Source: Micavibrio sp. UBA6929
GTDB taxonomy: Bacteria; Pseudomonadota; Alphaproteobacteria; Micavibrionales; Micavibrionaceae
Direction of reading: 5' to 3'
Length of the DNA stretch: 64,000 bases
NCBI GenBank assembly: GCA_002448815.1
Contig: DKAJ01000003.1
Coordinates: 168,350-232,349 of the forward strand
Part shown: positions 18,120 through 26,728 of the stretch, one piece after another
Layout: every line of letters begins with the position of its first letter
Position numbering within the stretch: position 1 is the stretch's first letter
The notes under the pieces: model-generated
Told to the model about the DNA's origin: nothing
Seen by the model: the letters and a program-made list of their open reading frames with translations, nothing else
Databases searched by the model: none
Made by a program: the position numbers and the translations under genes

Positions 18120-18591
18120 GCTTTTTTATATTGTGCGTCGTGGCTCGCGTATATTGCGCTCAGCCAAGTGGCATATGCTTGTTGCACAATGCGGTAAGCG
18201 CTTTTGGGTGTTTGGACGCATTCGTATGGACATGCCTGAAAAGATTTATATCGGTGATCGCGTTAGTTTGAACGATGGCGTGTTTTTAATTGGCCGTGAT
18301 GAGATACGCCTTGGTCATGGCGTGACATTGTCGCCGCATGTATTGGTGACCTCGGCCAGTATGGATGTGCATCAAGGCTTGCCGCCATATCCGCGTGCCA
18401 CAGGGCCGGTTGTGCTGGAAGACGGCGTTTGGGTTGGCGCGGGGGCGATTGTTTTACCAGGTGTCACGATAGGCAGAAATGCCGTTATCGCCGCAGGGTC
18501 TGTGGTCAATAAAGACGTGCCAGCAGGGCATCTTTATGGCGGTGTTCCCGCAAAAATGATTAAGAAAATTCACGATAAGGACGCGGCATAG
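18094..18591 (+). CDS. Hexapeptide-repeat acyltransferase
   Basis: The product has 165 residues. A left-handed beta-helix is built of hexapeptides (IYIGDRVSLNDGVFLIG, then VVLEDGVWVGAGAIVLPGVTIGRNAVIAAGSVVNKDVPAG). The C-terminus GGVPAKMIKKI is typical of WbbJ/NodL/LacA-type O-acetyltransferases. These use acetyl-CoA to acetylate sugar hydroxyls. It overlaps the upstream sulfotransferase and ends 1 bp before the NHL gene, so it belongs to the polysaccharide operon. The acceptor is unknown. The usual acceptor-site His (VTSASMDVHQG region, residue about 93) is present. Confidence 0.9.
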   Translation: MMLKKLALRLFYIVRRGSRILRSAKWHMLVAQCGKRFWVFGRIRMDMPEKIYIGDRVSLNDGVFLIGRDEIRLGHGVTLSPHVLVTSASMDVHQGLPPYPRATGPVVLEDGVWVGAGAIVLPGVTIGRNAVIAAGSVVNKDVPAGHLYGGVPAKMIKKIHDKDAA

Positions 18592-18592
18592 T

Positions 18593-19663
18593 ATGGGCGT
18601 AAAACTGGATCATGTGCGTGACTTACATGGTGATCCGGCCTCGCCGATGAAGTGGCCAAATTCTGCCGCGGTGTTTAATGATGGCCGCATTGCGGTTGCG
18701 GATAGTGGCCATAACCGCGCCACGGTTTTAACGCCTGACGGTGATATGATCTGGCAGGGCGGGCAGCAAGGATTTTCAACGGGTGACCTGCGCGAGCCGA
18801 TCTATGTCTTTGTTACGCCAGATCAATATTTATTGGTTTCTGATTGGCACAATCATCGCTTTTGCGTGTATCGTCCAGACTTATCCGTGTCTCATGTTTT
18901 GGGGCATCTTGGGCGTTTGTCGCCCGTGCGCGGCGTGCGTGATGGCGTGCGTTTATGTTTATCGTTTTTGAGTAATTTGGCCATCGAATATGTGGGGGCG
19001 CCTTATTATTTTACGCCCTCTAAAATGAAAAATGGCCGCCCTGAAAAGCCTAAACGATCACTGAAAATGTTGATCTGGGGTATGTGGCATTATGCGCGCA
19101 ACTGGCCAGAATTAAAGGCGATTTTTACAGATACGCGCACCGCAATGATGAAACCTAATGGCGCCGTTTTTCGTGATGGTCATTTGATTGTTGCACAAAA
19201 AGGACATCAATGTTTATCCGAATATAAGGTCGCGAATGACTGGCGTGATTTGGACTTGGTGCGTCATGTTAAAGACTTTAATGGCGGCGATACATTTTTG
19301 CGTCTTTGTAATATGAGCCAAGATCCGCAAGACCGCATTTATGTGTGTGATCAAAAACGATGGCGCATTGTCGTGTTTGATAAGGACTTGAATTATCACT
19401 CAGAAATAACGTTCGCGGATGATGGGCGCTATCCCGATGGGCCGTTTAGCTGCGCTGTGTTAAATGCGGATTACATTGCTGTGGCGATTGGTTTTAAGGT
19501 CGAGGTGCGCGCCCTGGACGGCGGGCAGGTTGTTGCCGAGTTGGATGGCTTTGGCGAAACGCACGGCATAACGTGGGATGAGGCGCGTCAATATTTGTAT
19601 TTTGTTGATCGCAGTGAATCGTGCTTGCGTCAAATCAAAGTGACCTTTGGGGAGGAGCGCTAA
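18593..19663 (+). CDS. NHL-repeat beta-propeller protein of the polysaccharide operon
   Basis: The product has 356 residues. Repeats of the NHL type are visible: WPNSAAVFNDGRIAVADSGHNRATVLTPDG, then PIYVFVTPDQYLLVSDWHNHRFCVYRP, and later DPQDRIYVCDQKRWRIVVFD, consistent with a six-bladed propeller. There is no signal peptide, so it is predicted to be cytoplasmic. The role is unknown; propellers of this kind bind ligands or serve as scaffolds. The stop codon overlaps the asnB start (TAATG), so it is translationally coupled to asnB. An insert at about 115-160 (KPKRSLKMLIWGMWHYARNW) interrupts the blades. Confidence 0.75.
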   Translation: MGVKLDHVRDLHGDPASPMKWPNSAAVFNDGRIAVADSGHNRATVLTPDGDMIWQGGQQGFSTGDLREPIYVFVTPDQYLLVSDWHNHRFCVYRPDLSVSHVLGHLGRLSPVRGVRDGVRLCLSFLSNLAIEYVGAPYYFTPSKMKNGRPEKPKRSLKMLIWGMWHYARNWPELKAIFTDTRTAMMKPNGAVFRDGHLIVAQKGHQCLSEYKVANDWRDLDLVRHVKDFNGGDTFLRLCNMSQDPQDRIYVCDQKRWRIVVFDKDLNYHSEITFADDGRYPDGPFSCAVLNADYIAVAIGFKVEVRALDGGQVVAELDGFGETHGITWDEARQYLYFVDRSESCLRQIKVTFGEER

Positions 19664-21522
19664 TGTGCGGGATCTTTGGTCAGCTTAAATTAGGTGGTTT
19701 TTCCCAAGAAGAGGCGCGCCGCGCACTCAACAGTCTTGCACACCGTGGCCCTGATCAGTGGAGTGACTGGGACGATGAGCATGTTTATTGCGGTCATCGC
19801 CGCCTGAGTATCATGGATCTTAGCGAAGCAGGCCGTCAGCCGATGATTGGCCATGGCGTGATTTTGACGGTCAATGGTGAGATTTGGAATTTTATGGAAC
19901 TGCGCGAAGAGCTGATTGCGCAAGGGTATAAATTTAATAGCCAGTCCGATAGCGAAGTTCTTCTTCACGGGTATCATGCGTGGGGTTGGGATCGTCTTCT
20001 TGAGCGTATTGATGGCATGTATGCTTTCAGTATCTATGATACGAATTTGGGTAAATTATGCATTGCGCGTGATCGCTTTGGTATTAAACCGCTTTATTAC
20101 GCGGCGGGAAATTTTGGGTTTGGATATGCGTCTGAGGTGAAAGCGCTTTTTGAATGGCGCGATGAATTGCGCTGTTTTTCCTTGAACGGGGTGCGTGATT
20201 GGCTCCTGTACAGAGGGGGGCAATCAGGCCTGACGCCCTATTATCAAATTGTAAAATTACTGCCGGGACATTCGATCTGCGTTGATGTGCGAAGTGGTGA
20301 TGTTGACGTGCGAAAATACTATGACGTGGTTGATCATATTGGCGATAAAAAGTCGGATCCAAATGATTTGCCTGACGTTTTTGAGGAGGCCGTTTCACGC
20401 AGGTTGATGGCAGATGTTCCCGTTGGATTGCAGCTTAGCGGCGGGGTGGATTCTTCGTTGGTTGGCCATGCAATGCATAAATTATACGATACGGATCAGA
20501 TAAATTCTTTTTCTGTTGGTTTTGATGCCGAAAATGAGGCGCATTTATCGGAAGAACCGTTTGCGCGCTATGTCGCCGATAAATATGGTTTTACGCATCA
20601 TCAGTATAATATTAACCGCAAGATGATCGCCGAAAATTTTGAGCATGTCTTGTGGCTTGCGGATGGGATGCTGGATTATCCTAATACGGTGCCGATTTAT
20701 TTGTTAAGCCGCTATGCCAAGCAAAATGTTACGGTTCAGTTGACTGGCGAGGGCGCTGATGAGCTGTTTGCAGGGTATACCAAGTTTAAGAAGATGGCTG
20801 GTTTGTCGTCTGGTGGTTCCCTTGAGAAAATGATGCCAGATGGTGTGATTGATGCGATTGGGAATATGGATGCACGTGTGGGACGCATGTTGCATTTGCG
20901 TAAACACTACACAAAACAAAACGCCGTGATCCTTAATAGCTTGAACAGTTATATATCTGCATCCACAGTTGAGCAAATGTTTGGTCCTCATGAGGGGCAT
21001 TTGTTGCGCGGCGATACGTGCGCGGCGCTGAAAGAATTTTCATTTTCGCGGCAATTGATTTTGGCTGATCATAAGACATATCTTGTCGCCGTTTTAGAGC
21101 GTCAGGATAAATCGTCGATGGGCGCTGCGATCGAAAGTCGCGTTCCATTTTTGGATCGTAATTTGATCGAATGGGCGATGAATTTAGATGAAGATATTTT
21201 GTTCGGCGCAGATGAAACGAAAAAGATTTTGAAGGATTATGCAGCCGATATTTTTTCACATGATTTTGCGTACCGTAAAAAAGTTGGTTTTCCTTTGCCG
21301 CTTAAAAACTGGATGGAAAGTGATGCTGGTCTGAAGCCGTTTCGGGATAAAATTTATCAAAGCGATTTTTTGCTGAGTGAATATTTTATGCATTATAAGA
21401 AAAAATCATTTGATCATATTTTGCTGCATTACGGGGATAGTGAAAGCCAGTGGGTTGAGTATTTCATGATGGTCTTGCGAAGTGCACAGGATGTGTTTGG
21501 TATTCGTGAGGTGCGCCCATGA
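19663..21522 (+). CDS. asnB: Asparagine synthase (glutamine-hydrolysing)
   Basis: The product has 619 residues, starting at MCGIFGQ with GGGGAGGAG upstream. Cys2 is the glutaminase nucleophile; the N-terminal Ntn domain spans about 1-200. The synthetase domain has the PP-loop SGGVDSS (259-265) and the later LTGEGADELFAGY. The enzyme moves ammonia from glutamine to an adenylated carboxylate. In polysaccharide loci AsnB homologues (WbpS-type) are thought to amidate uronic acids, so the substrate may be a sugar carboxylate and not aspartate. It overlaps the NHL gene upstream by 1 base and the next gene downstream by 4. Confidence 0.92.
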   Translation: MCGIFGQLKLGGFSQEEARRALNSLAHRGPDQWSDWDDEHVYCGHRRLSIMDLSEAGRQPMIGHGVILTVNGEIWNFMELREELIAQGYKFNSQSDSEVLLHGYHAWGWDRLLERIDGMYAFSIYDTNLGKLCIARDRFGIKPLYYAAGNFGFGYASEVKALFEWRDELRCFSLNGVRDWLLYRGGQSGLTPYYQIVKLLPGHSICVDVRSGDVDVRKYYDVVDHIGDKKSDPNDLPDVFEEAVSRRLMADVPVGLQLSGGVDSSLVGHAMHKLYDTDQINSFSVGFDAENEAHLSEEPFARYVADKYGFTHHQYNINRKMIAENFEHVLWLADGMLDYPNTVPIYLLSRYAKQNVTVQLTGEGADELFAGYTKFKKMAGLSSGGSLEKMMPDGVIDAIGNMDARVGRMLHLRKHYTKQNAVILNSLNSYISASTVEQMFGPHEGHLLRGDTCAALKEFSFSRQLILADHKTYLVAVLERQDKSSMGAAIESRVPFLDRNLIEWAMNLDEDILFGADETKKILKDYAADIFSHDFAYRKKVGFPLPLKNWMESDAGLKPFRDKIYQSDFLLSEYFMHYKKKSFDHILLHYGDSESQWVEYFMMVLRSAQDVFGIREVRP

Positions 21523-22754
21523 GCAACGTGTCCCGCGCGGATATTTCGTTCTTTTTACACCTTGGGTACTTCCCGGGTTATGCGGATGCGTTGCCACTGG
21601 ATTACTCGGGGGTTGATCCATCGCGTTATGTGGGGTTGGATGAGCAAGCCCTGATGGATGAGGGGATGCGCCTGTTTCGTAAGGCGATCGAAGATGACTT
21701 TGTCACTGGCGCGCGTCATGTTGTGCCGATCAGCGGCGGTTTGGATAGTCGTGCGATTTTATGCGCGCTTCGTGAGTTTACGGATGCGGGCAATATTGAG
21801 ACATATACGTTTGGCACGCCTGGCAGTTATGACTATGAGTTCGGCGCACAGGTTGCGCGCGCGGCGAGTGTGCGGCATCAGGCCATTGATTTAACGCAGG
21901 TATCTTGGCAGGCGGATGAGCTTTTGGAAAATGCGCGGCGTAATGATGCCCAAACATTTTTATTTCATCATGTGCCGATTTCCCTGCTGGAGCCTTATAG
22001 CGATGCGTTGATATGGTCGGGGTATATTGGGGATGCGGTTGTCGGCGGTCATCTAAAGGCCGAGCCAGCACTGTCTTTGGAGCAAGCCAAGGGGCGCTAT
22101 TTGAAAAAACGCGCCGAGGTTAAGTCGATGGTGATGCATGACGGCGATGTTGGCGGTATGTCGGCGCATGTTGGTGGGGGCTTTGCCTCGCCAGATGTGT
22201 TGAGCTTCGATGAGCAGGTCTTGTTTGCAGAGGTTGGTAAATTGGTTGCACCGCATGTTTTGATTAAGGGTTTTTCTTATAAAACGCCGTTTATTAATAA
22301 TGATTTTTGGCGATGGGGCCTGAGTATTGATGGGCGCTGGCGCCGTGATCGTAATTTATTTATTGCGATGATGCGCCGTGCGTATCCCGATGTGTTTGAT
22401 GTGCCTAATAAACCGAATTTTGGTTTGTCTTATAGTGCGTCACGATCACAAGTGTTTGCGGCGCGTTTAAAAAACAAAATACTACATAAGGGCATTGAGG
22501 TGATGCCATTTATCAATTGGCCATCATCGCCGAATACGAATTTTATCGATTTTTCAAAATTGGTACGTGAGCGCGAAGATTTGAAAAATATGTCATATGC
22601 ATTTTTGCAGGCATTAAAGGCGCGCGATATTGTGACGTGGTTGGATATTGATGTGATTTGGGAAACGCATTTTTCGCGGCGTAAAAATTGCGGTGATGCG
22701 ATTGCATTATTGGTGTCGTTAGAAGCAAATTTACAGGTCAAAGAAGAGGGGTGA
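21519..22754 (+). CDS. Asparagine-synthase-like protein lacking the glutaminase domain
   Basis: The product has 411 residues. The PP-loop ATPase motif PISGGLDSR (70-78) sits near the N-terminus after about 65 residues with no Ntn glutaminase and no MCG start. SGYIGDAVVGGH (about 171-182) occupies the place of the acceptor/ATP loop LTGEGADELFAG. It overlaps asnB by 4 bp (ATGA), so the two are probably made together. It could be a partner subunit that takes ammonia from AsnB, a free-ammonia amidase, or a ligase of another type. The late-helical C-terminus resembles lasso-peptide B2/AsnB-like proteins only loosely. The function is not established. Confidence 0.8.
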   Translation: MSNVSRADISFFLHLGYFPGYADALPLDYSGVDPSRYVGLDEQALMDEGMRLFRKAIEDDFVTGARHVVPISGGLDSRAILCALREFTDAGNIETYTFGTPGSYDYEFGAQVARAASVRHQAIDLTQVSWQADELLENARRNDAQTFLFHHVPISLLEPYSDALIWSGYIGDAVVGGHLKAEPALSLEQAKGRYLKKRAEVKSMVMHDGDVGGMSAHVGGGFASPDVLSFDEQVLFAEVGKLVAPHVLIKGFSYKTPFINNDFWRWGLSIDGRWRRDRNLFIAMMRRAYPDVFDVPNKPNFGLSYSASRSQVFAARLKNKILHKGIEVMPFINWPSSPNTNFIDFSKLVREREDLKNMSYAFLQALKARDIVTWLDIDVIWETHFSRRKNCGDAIALLVSLEANLQVKEEG

Positions 22755-22757
22755 AAA

Positions 22758-23843
22758 ATGCGTCTTTTTTATGCCTCAGGATCCTTGATTCCATCTGATC
22801 GTGCGAACAGTGTTCATGTCATGAAAATGTGTCAGGCCTTTGCAAAAAATGGATGTGATGTCACGTTGTTTGCCAAACGTGGTGGGTGTGAAAATCCATT
22901 TGATTTTTACGGCGTTGATTCGATTTTTTCGTATGTTTTTTCGCCTTTCAAAAACGGCATTTTTCGTCTTGTTGATCAGGCCTATCAATTTTTAAAATTG
23001 CCAAAACCTGATATTTGTTATGGGCGAGACCCTTGGCTTTTGGCATGGATGTCTTTGTTTTGTCCGGTGGTTTTAGAGCTTCATGAGGTTCCATCTGGGT
23101 TGCAGGGCAGGGTGGTGAAATGGCTGTTTTTGAAAAATAAAACAAAACTTATCGTATGTATTTCAAAGTCTTTGCTATCAGATGTTTTGGCCTTTTTGGG
23201 CTCCTCAGATGAGGCGCGTTTTGTTGTTGCGCATGATGGCGCAGATATTCATGAAAACGTAACGGTTGGTATTTTAAAGGACGTTAAGCCTGCTGTTGGT
23301 TACGTTGGGTCGCTTCTTCCCGGGAAGGGCGCGGAGGTTTTGGTTGATCTTGCCGCGCGTATGCCAGAGATTTCGTTTCACATTGTTGGCGGTTCTCGGC
23401 AGCAAATTGATGAATTGAGGATACGTGAAAAAGGTGGTGATGTCCACTATCATGGGCATGTTTCTCATGGTGATTTGAGTCAGTATATTTCTGGTTTTGA
23501 TGTTGTTGTTGCACCTTATCAAAAAGATATGTCGCTGCGCACTGGTGTGAATATTTCACGATGGATTTCACCCTTAAAATTGTTTGAATATATGGCCGCG
23601 AAAAAGCCAATTATTTGTAGTGATCTTTCTGTGCTGCGTGAGGTGATGGAGCATGAAAAAAATTGCCTTTTGGTGGCGCCAGATAATTTGGATGAGTGGC
23701 AAAATGCGATCACACGTTTGGTGAATGATGAAGCGTTAAAAGTGCGCTTGTCAGATCAGGCGCTAGCCGATTTGAAAGAGCATTATACATGGGATAAACG
23801 TGCGAAAAATATTCTTGGTGCTGTGACAAAGGCATTGATGTGA
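22758..23843 (+). CDS. Glycosyltransferase family 4
   Basis: The product has 361 residues in a GT-B fold. The N-terminal domain starts MRLFYASGSLIPSDRANSVHVMKM, and the C-terminal nucleotide-binding domain contains VGYVGSLLPGKGAEVL (about 176-191) and SPLKLFEYMAAKKPIICSD. The last stretch is the donor-binding EX7E-like region of GT4 retaining enzymes. It lies 3 bp after the asparagine-synthase-like gene and 14 bp before the barrel gene. It is the only recognisable glycosyltransferase in the locus. A repeat unit of several sugars would need others encoded elsewhere. Confidence 0.9.
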   Translation: MRLFYASGSLIPSDRANSVHVMKMCQAFAKNGCDVTLFAKRGGCENPFDFYGVDSIFSYVFSPFKNGIFRLVDQAYQFLKLPKPDICYGRDPWLLAWMSLFCPVVLELHEVPSGLQGRVVKWLFLKNKTKLIVCISKSLLSDVLAFLGSSDEARFVVAHDGADIHENVTVGILKDVKPAVGYVGSLLPGKGAEVLVDLAARMPEISFHIVGGSRQQIDELRIREKGGDVHYHGHVSHGDLSQYISGFDVVVAPYQKDMSLRTGVNISRWISPLKLFEYMAAKKPIICSDLSVLREVMEHEKNCLLVAPDNLDEWQNAITRLVNDEALKVRLSDQALADLKEHYTWDKRAKNILGAVTKALM

Positions 23844-23857
23844 TTTACACTTGATTC

Positions 23858-25168
23858 ATGATTCGCATTTCTCGTGCACTTATTCTTACATTGTTGGCTT
23901 CTTCTTATATGGCAATGCCCGCGCATGCGCAGGACGCAAAGCCCGCTTGGGAGCGTTTTGGCTTTAAGGATGACTCGACCAACAAAGGTAAATTGCGCGC
24001 CGTTGATCCGGGTGTATTGACGACGTCGCCTTTCCATTGGCGAGGTTTTAAGATTTATGCGCGGATGGATACCGAGGAAGAATATAACGATAATATTTAT
24101 GCGACCGAGGATGATGCGGACGCGGATTTTATTACGCGGTTTAAGCCTAGCGCGACTGTTGTCAAAGATGTTGGCCGTCATCAGTTTACTGTCAGTGCTA
24201 AAGGCGAGATGGAACGCTATGCGGATTCGCCCGATGAAAATACCATTGATGGTGAGGCGCAATTTGGCGGCGTTTTAGAAGCGTATCGCAGTTTTGTTAT
24301 TCCATTTAATGTGACGCACGGCGTCTATCATACAGACCGCGCTAAGGTGCGCGGCACCAGTTTTGGCGCGCTGACGCGCAAGCCTGTTGAGTATAGCGAG
24401 ACCACCGCCGAAGCGGGATTTCGTTATCAGCCTAATCGTTTAGGGTTGTCGGTTATGGGACGCGCAGGGCAGACCCGTTATAAAAATGGGGTGTCGAACT
24501 CTGGCGCGGAGGCTATCTATAAAGATGGTGATTTTGACCAGAATGAAATTGATGCGCGCCTGTCTTATGCGACGCAAACTTCTTTCGAGCCTTATGTGCA
24601 GGTTAAGTGGACTGACCAGAATATGAAGAACCGCGAATATGTTGCGGGTAGCGGTTTTACTGGTAATGACCGCAGTAATAAGAGCTTTTTAGCGCGCCTT
24701 GGATCGACCTTTGATTATAAGGGGCTGGTGACTGGTTTTTTAAGTATTGGCCGTGAAAATCGCACATACGATCAAAGTAACATTGATGATGCATCAAGCT
24801 TGTCTTTTGCAGGTGCGGTGCAGTTGATTTTAAATCCAAAATGGAAATTAAATTTGGATGCTGGCGTTTCTACGGCAGAGGATACATTGATTAAGGCAGG
24901 CATGAAAAAGCGTGGCTTTGGCATTGGTTTGGATTATGAATTGCAGCAAGACTTGTTTGCAACGCTTGGCGTGAATTATAACGAGGATGAATTTACCAGC
25001 CTTGTCCGTACAGATGAAACGTGGGAGCTTGGCGGTGGTATGCGCTATGTGATTAGTCCGCGCCTGTCTTTGAGCGCAGAATACTTAAACCGTATGCGCG
25101 ATAGTGATGCGGCAGATGCGGATTTGGATAATCATATGGTTATCTTGCGTCTGAGTGGCGCCCTTTAA
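23858..25168 (+). CDS. Outer-membrane beta-barrel protein of an exopolysaccharide locus (BBP2-like)
   Basis: The product has 436 residues. A Sec signal peptide covers residues 1-24, ending AHA before QDAK. The mature chain is a succession of amphipathic strands with aromatic ends, such as ATVVKDVGRHQFTVSAKG and ALTRKPVEYSETTAEAGF. It ends in a strand (NHMVILRLSGAL) without the classical terminal Phe. It matches the putative beta-barrel porin 2 family found in alphaproteobacterial exopolysaccharide clusters. It is last in the operon and could form or support the outer-membrane exit. It overlaps bioC by 4 bp at the 3' end. Confidence 0.82.
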   Translation: MIRISRALILTLLASSYMAMPAHAQDAKPAWERFGFKDDSTNKGKLRAVDPGVLTTSPFHWRGFKIYARMDTEEEYNDNIYATEDDADADFITRFKPSATVVKDVGRHQFTVSAKGEMERYADSPDENTIDGEAQFGGVLEAYRSFVIPFNVTHGVYHTDRAKVRGTSFGALTRKPVEYSETTAEAGFRYQPNRLGLSVMGRAGQTRYKNGVSNSGAEAIYKDGDFDQNEIDARLSYATQTSFEPYVQVKWTDQNMKNREYVAGSGFTGNDRSNKSFLARLGSTFDYKGLVTGFLSIGRENRTYDQSNIDDASSLSFAGAVQLILNPKWKLNLDAGVSTAEDTLIKAGMKKRGFGIGLDYELQQDLFATLGVNYNEDEFTSLVRTDETWELGGGMRYVISPRLSLSAEYLNRMRDSDAADADLDNHMVILRLSGAL

Positions 25169-25899
25169 TTCTTTATCATATCAATTTGAATATGCCATGT
25201 GATGCGACCATTATGAGCTGCGTCGCAATAGGTGTATGCATGCTTGATTTGTGAATGCGTTAGGGGCGTGTAATCGGGGTGAGGGGTTGCCGCGCCTGTT
25301 GTGCGCATTGATCTTAGGAAGTTGAGCGTCGATCCATATTCTTGCGGAATAGTGATGTGTGATATTTTGCCGCGTGTTGATTGGAAGGGGTGCAACCCAC
25401 TTTGATATCCACAATGTGCGAGGCTATTGCGCCATTCTGGGAAGCAGTTTTCGGCCGGACGACTGGTGAGGATTGTTCCCGAAGGCGCGAGGATGCTCTG
25501 CCACGCGTCATAGCATCCCTGAATATCGTCCAGCCATTGCACGGTCATATTGCTGATGATTAGGTCAAAGGTTTGACCTTGCAGCGGGGTAATGTCCTCC
25601 CCGTTAAGGTGCATTGTTTCGATATGTGAAGTGTTGCTTATTTTACGCTGCACTTCGTGGAGCATTTCTGGCGTGACATCGGTTGCGGTGATGTGGGCGC
25701 TAGGGAAGCGCGCCGATAATAGATGCGTTAGATTGCCTGTGCCGCAGCCAATTTCAAGGATGCGTTTTGGCGTTGTGCCTTTTGGCAGTGCGCTGAGTAA
25801 CTCTTGCGCGACCGCCTGTTGCAACGTGCTTTGTTCGCCGTATTGTTTGGCGAAACGACCAAAGTTTGTGATGATTTTGCGCGCGTGTGTGTCTGGCAT
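25165..25899 (-). CDS. bioC: Malonyl-ACP O-methyltransferase BioC
   Basis: The product has 244 residues from the ATG at 25899; a start at 25926 inside the upstream gene is possible. The SAM site is ILEIGCGTGNLTHLL (47-61), followed by MTVQWLDD, a BioC hallmark. The N-terminus (KIITNFGRFAKQYGEQSTLQ) matches the family. The enzyme methylates malonyl-ACP so that fatty-acid synthesis can build the pimeloyl chain for biotin. It starts 2 bp after the BioH-like gene, and the pairing supports both calls. No other bio genes are near. Confidence 0.9.
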   Translation of the reverse strand: MPDTHARKIITNFGRFAKQYGEQSTLQQAVAQELLSALPKGTTPKRILEIGCGTGNLTHLLSARFPSAHITATDVTPEMLHEVQRKISNTSHIETMHLNGEDITPLQGQTFDLIISNMTVQWLDDIQGCYDAWQSILAPSGTILTSRPAENCFPEWRNSLAHCGYQSGLHPFQSTRGKISHITIPQEYGSTLNFLRSMRTTGAATPHPDYTPLTHSQIKHAYTYCDAAHNGRITWHIQIDMIKN

Positions 25900-25901
25900 A
25901 G

Positions 25902-26555
25902 TTAAAGGTTGTTGTCTTTGATCCATGCTTTGATTTGCTTTTTGCACCATTGTGGGTGGCTGAGTGGCAGCGCGTGCCCTGCATCGGGGTTGGTGATAAG
26001 AGTGTGTCCGTCCCAATGGGGCATCATTTTATCAATTTTGCAGATTCGGTCTTTGTCACCTGTTAGAACAAGGACAGGGCAATTGAGCGAGGCAAGCTCG
26101 ATCTGGCCGTCCCAACGTTGCAGCCAGTCTAGCCCTTCGTGCAGGCGCTGCGTGTTCCAGAAGTCTGTTTGATGTGCCTGTGATTCGCAGTCGGCCTGTT
26201 TTAAAAAGCGCTGCATTTGCGCATGTGGGTTGTCCTTGAGTGCCTTTTGCATGGCCTGCAAGATGTGTTTATCACTGAAGGTTGTGAAATTGTGGAAGCT
26301 ATTGATGAAGACCATACCGCGGCGCGGGTAAATGCCGTTTTTTAAGGCCCACAGCCCGCCCAGAGAGTGGGTGATAAGGAAATCTGCGCTGGGGCTGGTT
26401 GGGTTTTTATTGGCAGGTTCGCTGGTGAAATTTAAATCTGTTGTGGTGCTTTGAAAGGCATCTAGCTCACCTTGCAGTTTATGCCAGAAACGCGGCGACA
26501 TGCCCCATCCGTGGATGAAGTTTATTGTTGGTGATTTTTTTATCCCGAATTGCAT
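25902..26555 (-). CDS. BioH-like alpha/beta hydrolase
   Basis: The product has 217 residues. The motifs are FIHGWGMSPRFW (13-24), nucleophile elbow THSLGG with S64, the acid in TGDKDRI (D167 or D169) and H194 in DAGHALP. Next to bioC it most likely cleaves the methyl ester of pimeloyl-ACP, ending chain growth. It is shorter than E. coli BioH (256 residues) with a reduced lid, so another pimeloyl-ester esterase family is possible. It is first gene of the two-gene operon. Confidence 0.83.
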   Translation of the reverse strand: MQFGIKKSPTINFIHGWGMSPRFWHKLQGELDAFQSTTTDLNFTSEPANKNPTSPSADFLITHSLGGLWALKNGIYPRRGMVFINSFHNFTTFSDKHILQAMQKALKDNPHAQMQRFLKQADCESQAHQTDFWNTQRLHEGLDWLQRWDGQIELASLNCPVLVLTGDKDRICKIDKMMPHWDGHTLITNPDAGHALPLSHPQWCKKQIKAWIKDNNL

Positions 26556-26609
26556 GCTGTTATTTCTAGGGCTTTCTGGTTATAAAATCCATATCATCTG
26601 ATAAAAAAT

Positions 26610-26638
26610 TTGACAGAATTCTTCCGTAATGATAAAAA
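26610..26638 (+). promoter_or_regulatory. Candidate promoter of the giant adhesin
   Basis: A perfect -35, TTGACA (26610-26615), is separated by 17 bp from TAAAAA (26633-26638), about 90 bp before the start codon. It overlaps the inverted repeat at 26622-26653. Confidence 0.6.
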
Positions 26639-26653
26639 CCATGCATTACGGAA
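26622..26653. promoter_or_regulatory. 10-bp inverted repeat over the adhesin promoter
   Basis: TTCCGTAATG (26622-26631) and CATTACGGAA (26644-26653) are perfect reverse complements, 12 bp apart, flanking the putative -10. This is the layout of a repressor operator; a leader hairpin is the alternative. Confidence 0.55.
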
Positions 26654-26655
26654 AA

Positions 26656-26670
26656 TTAACAAGATATTAA
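26656..26670. promoter_or_regulatory. TTAA-N7-TTAA motif (CtrA-box-like)
   Basis: TTAA at 26656-26659 and 26667-26670 are 7 bp apart, the full consensus of the alphaproteobacterial cell-cycle regulator CtrA. The match is exact, but such a motif is expected about once per window by chance. Confidence 0.35.
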
Positions 26671-26728
26671 TGGTGCAAATGCACTGGTTAATTAAAGCAC
26701 TGAAATAACGTGCAGGTAGAGGTGTAAA

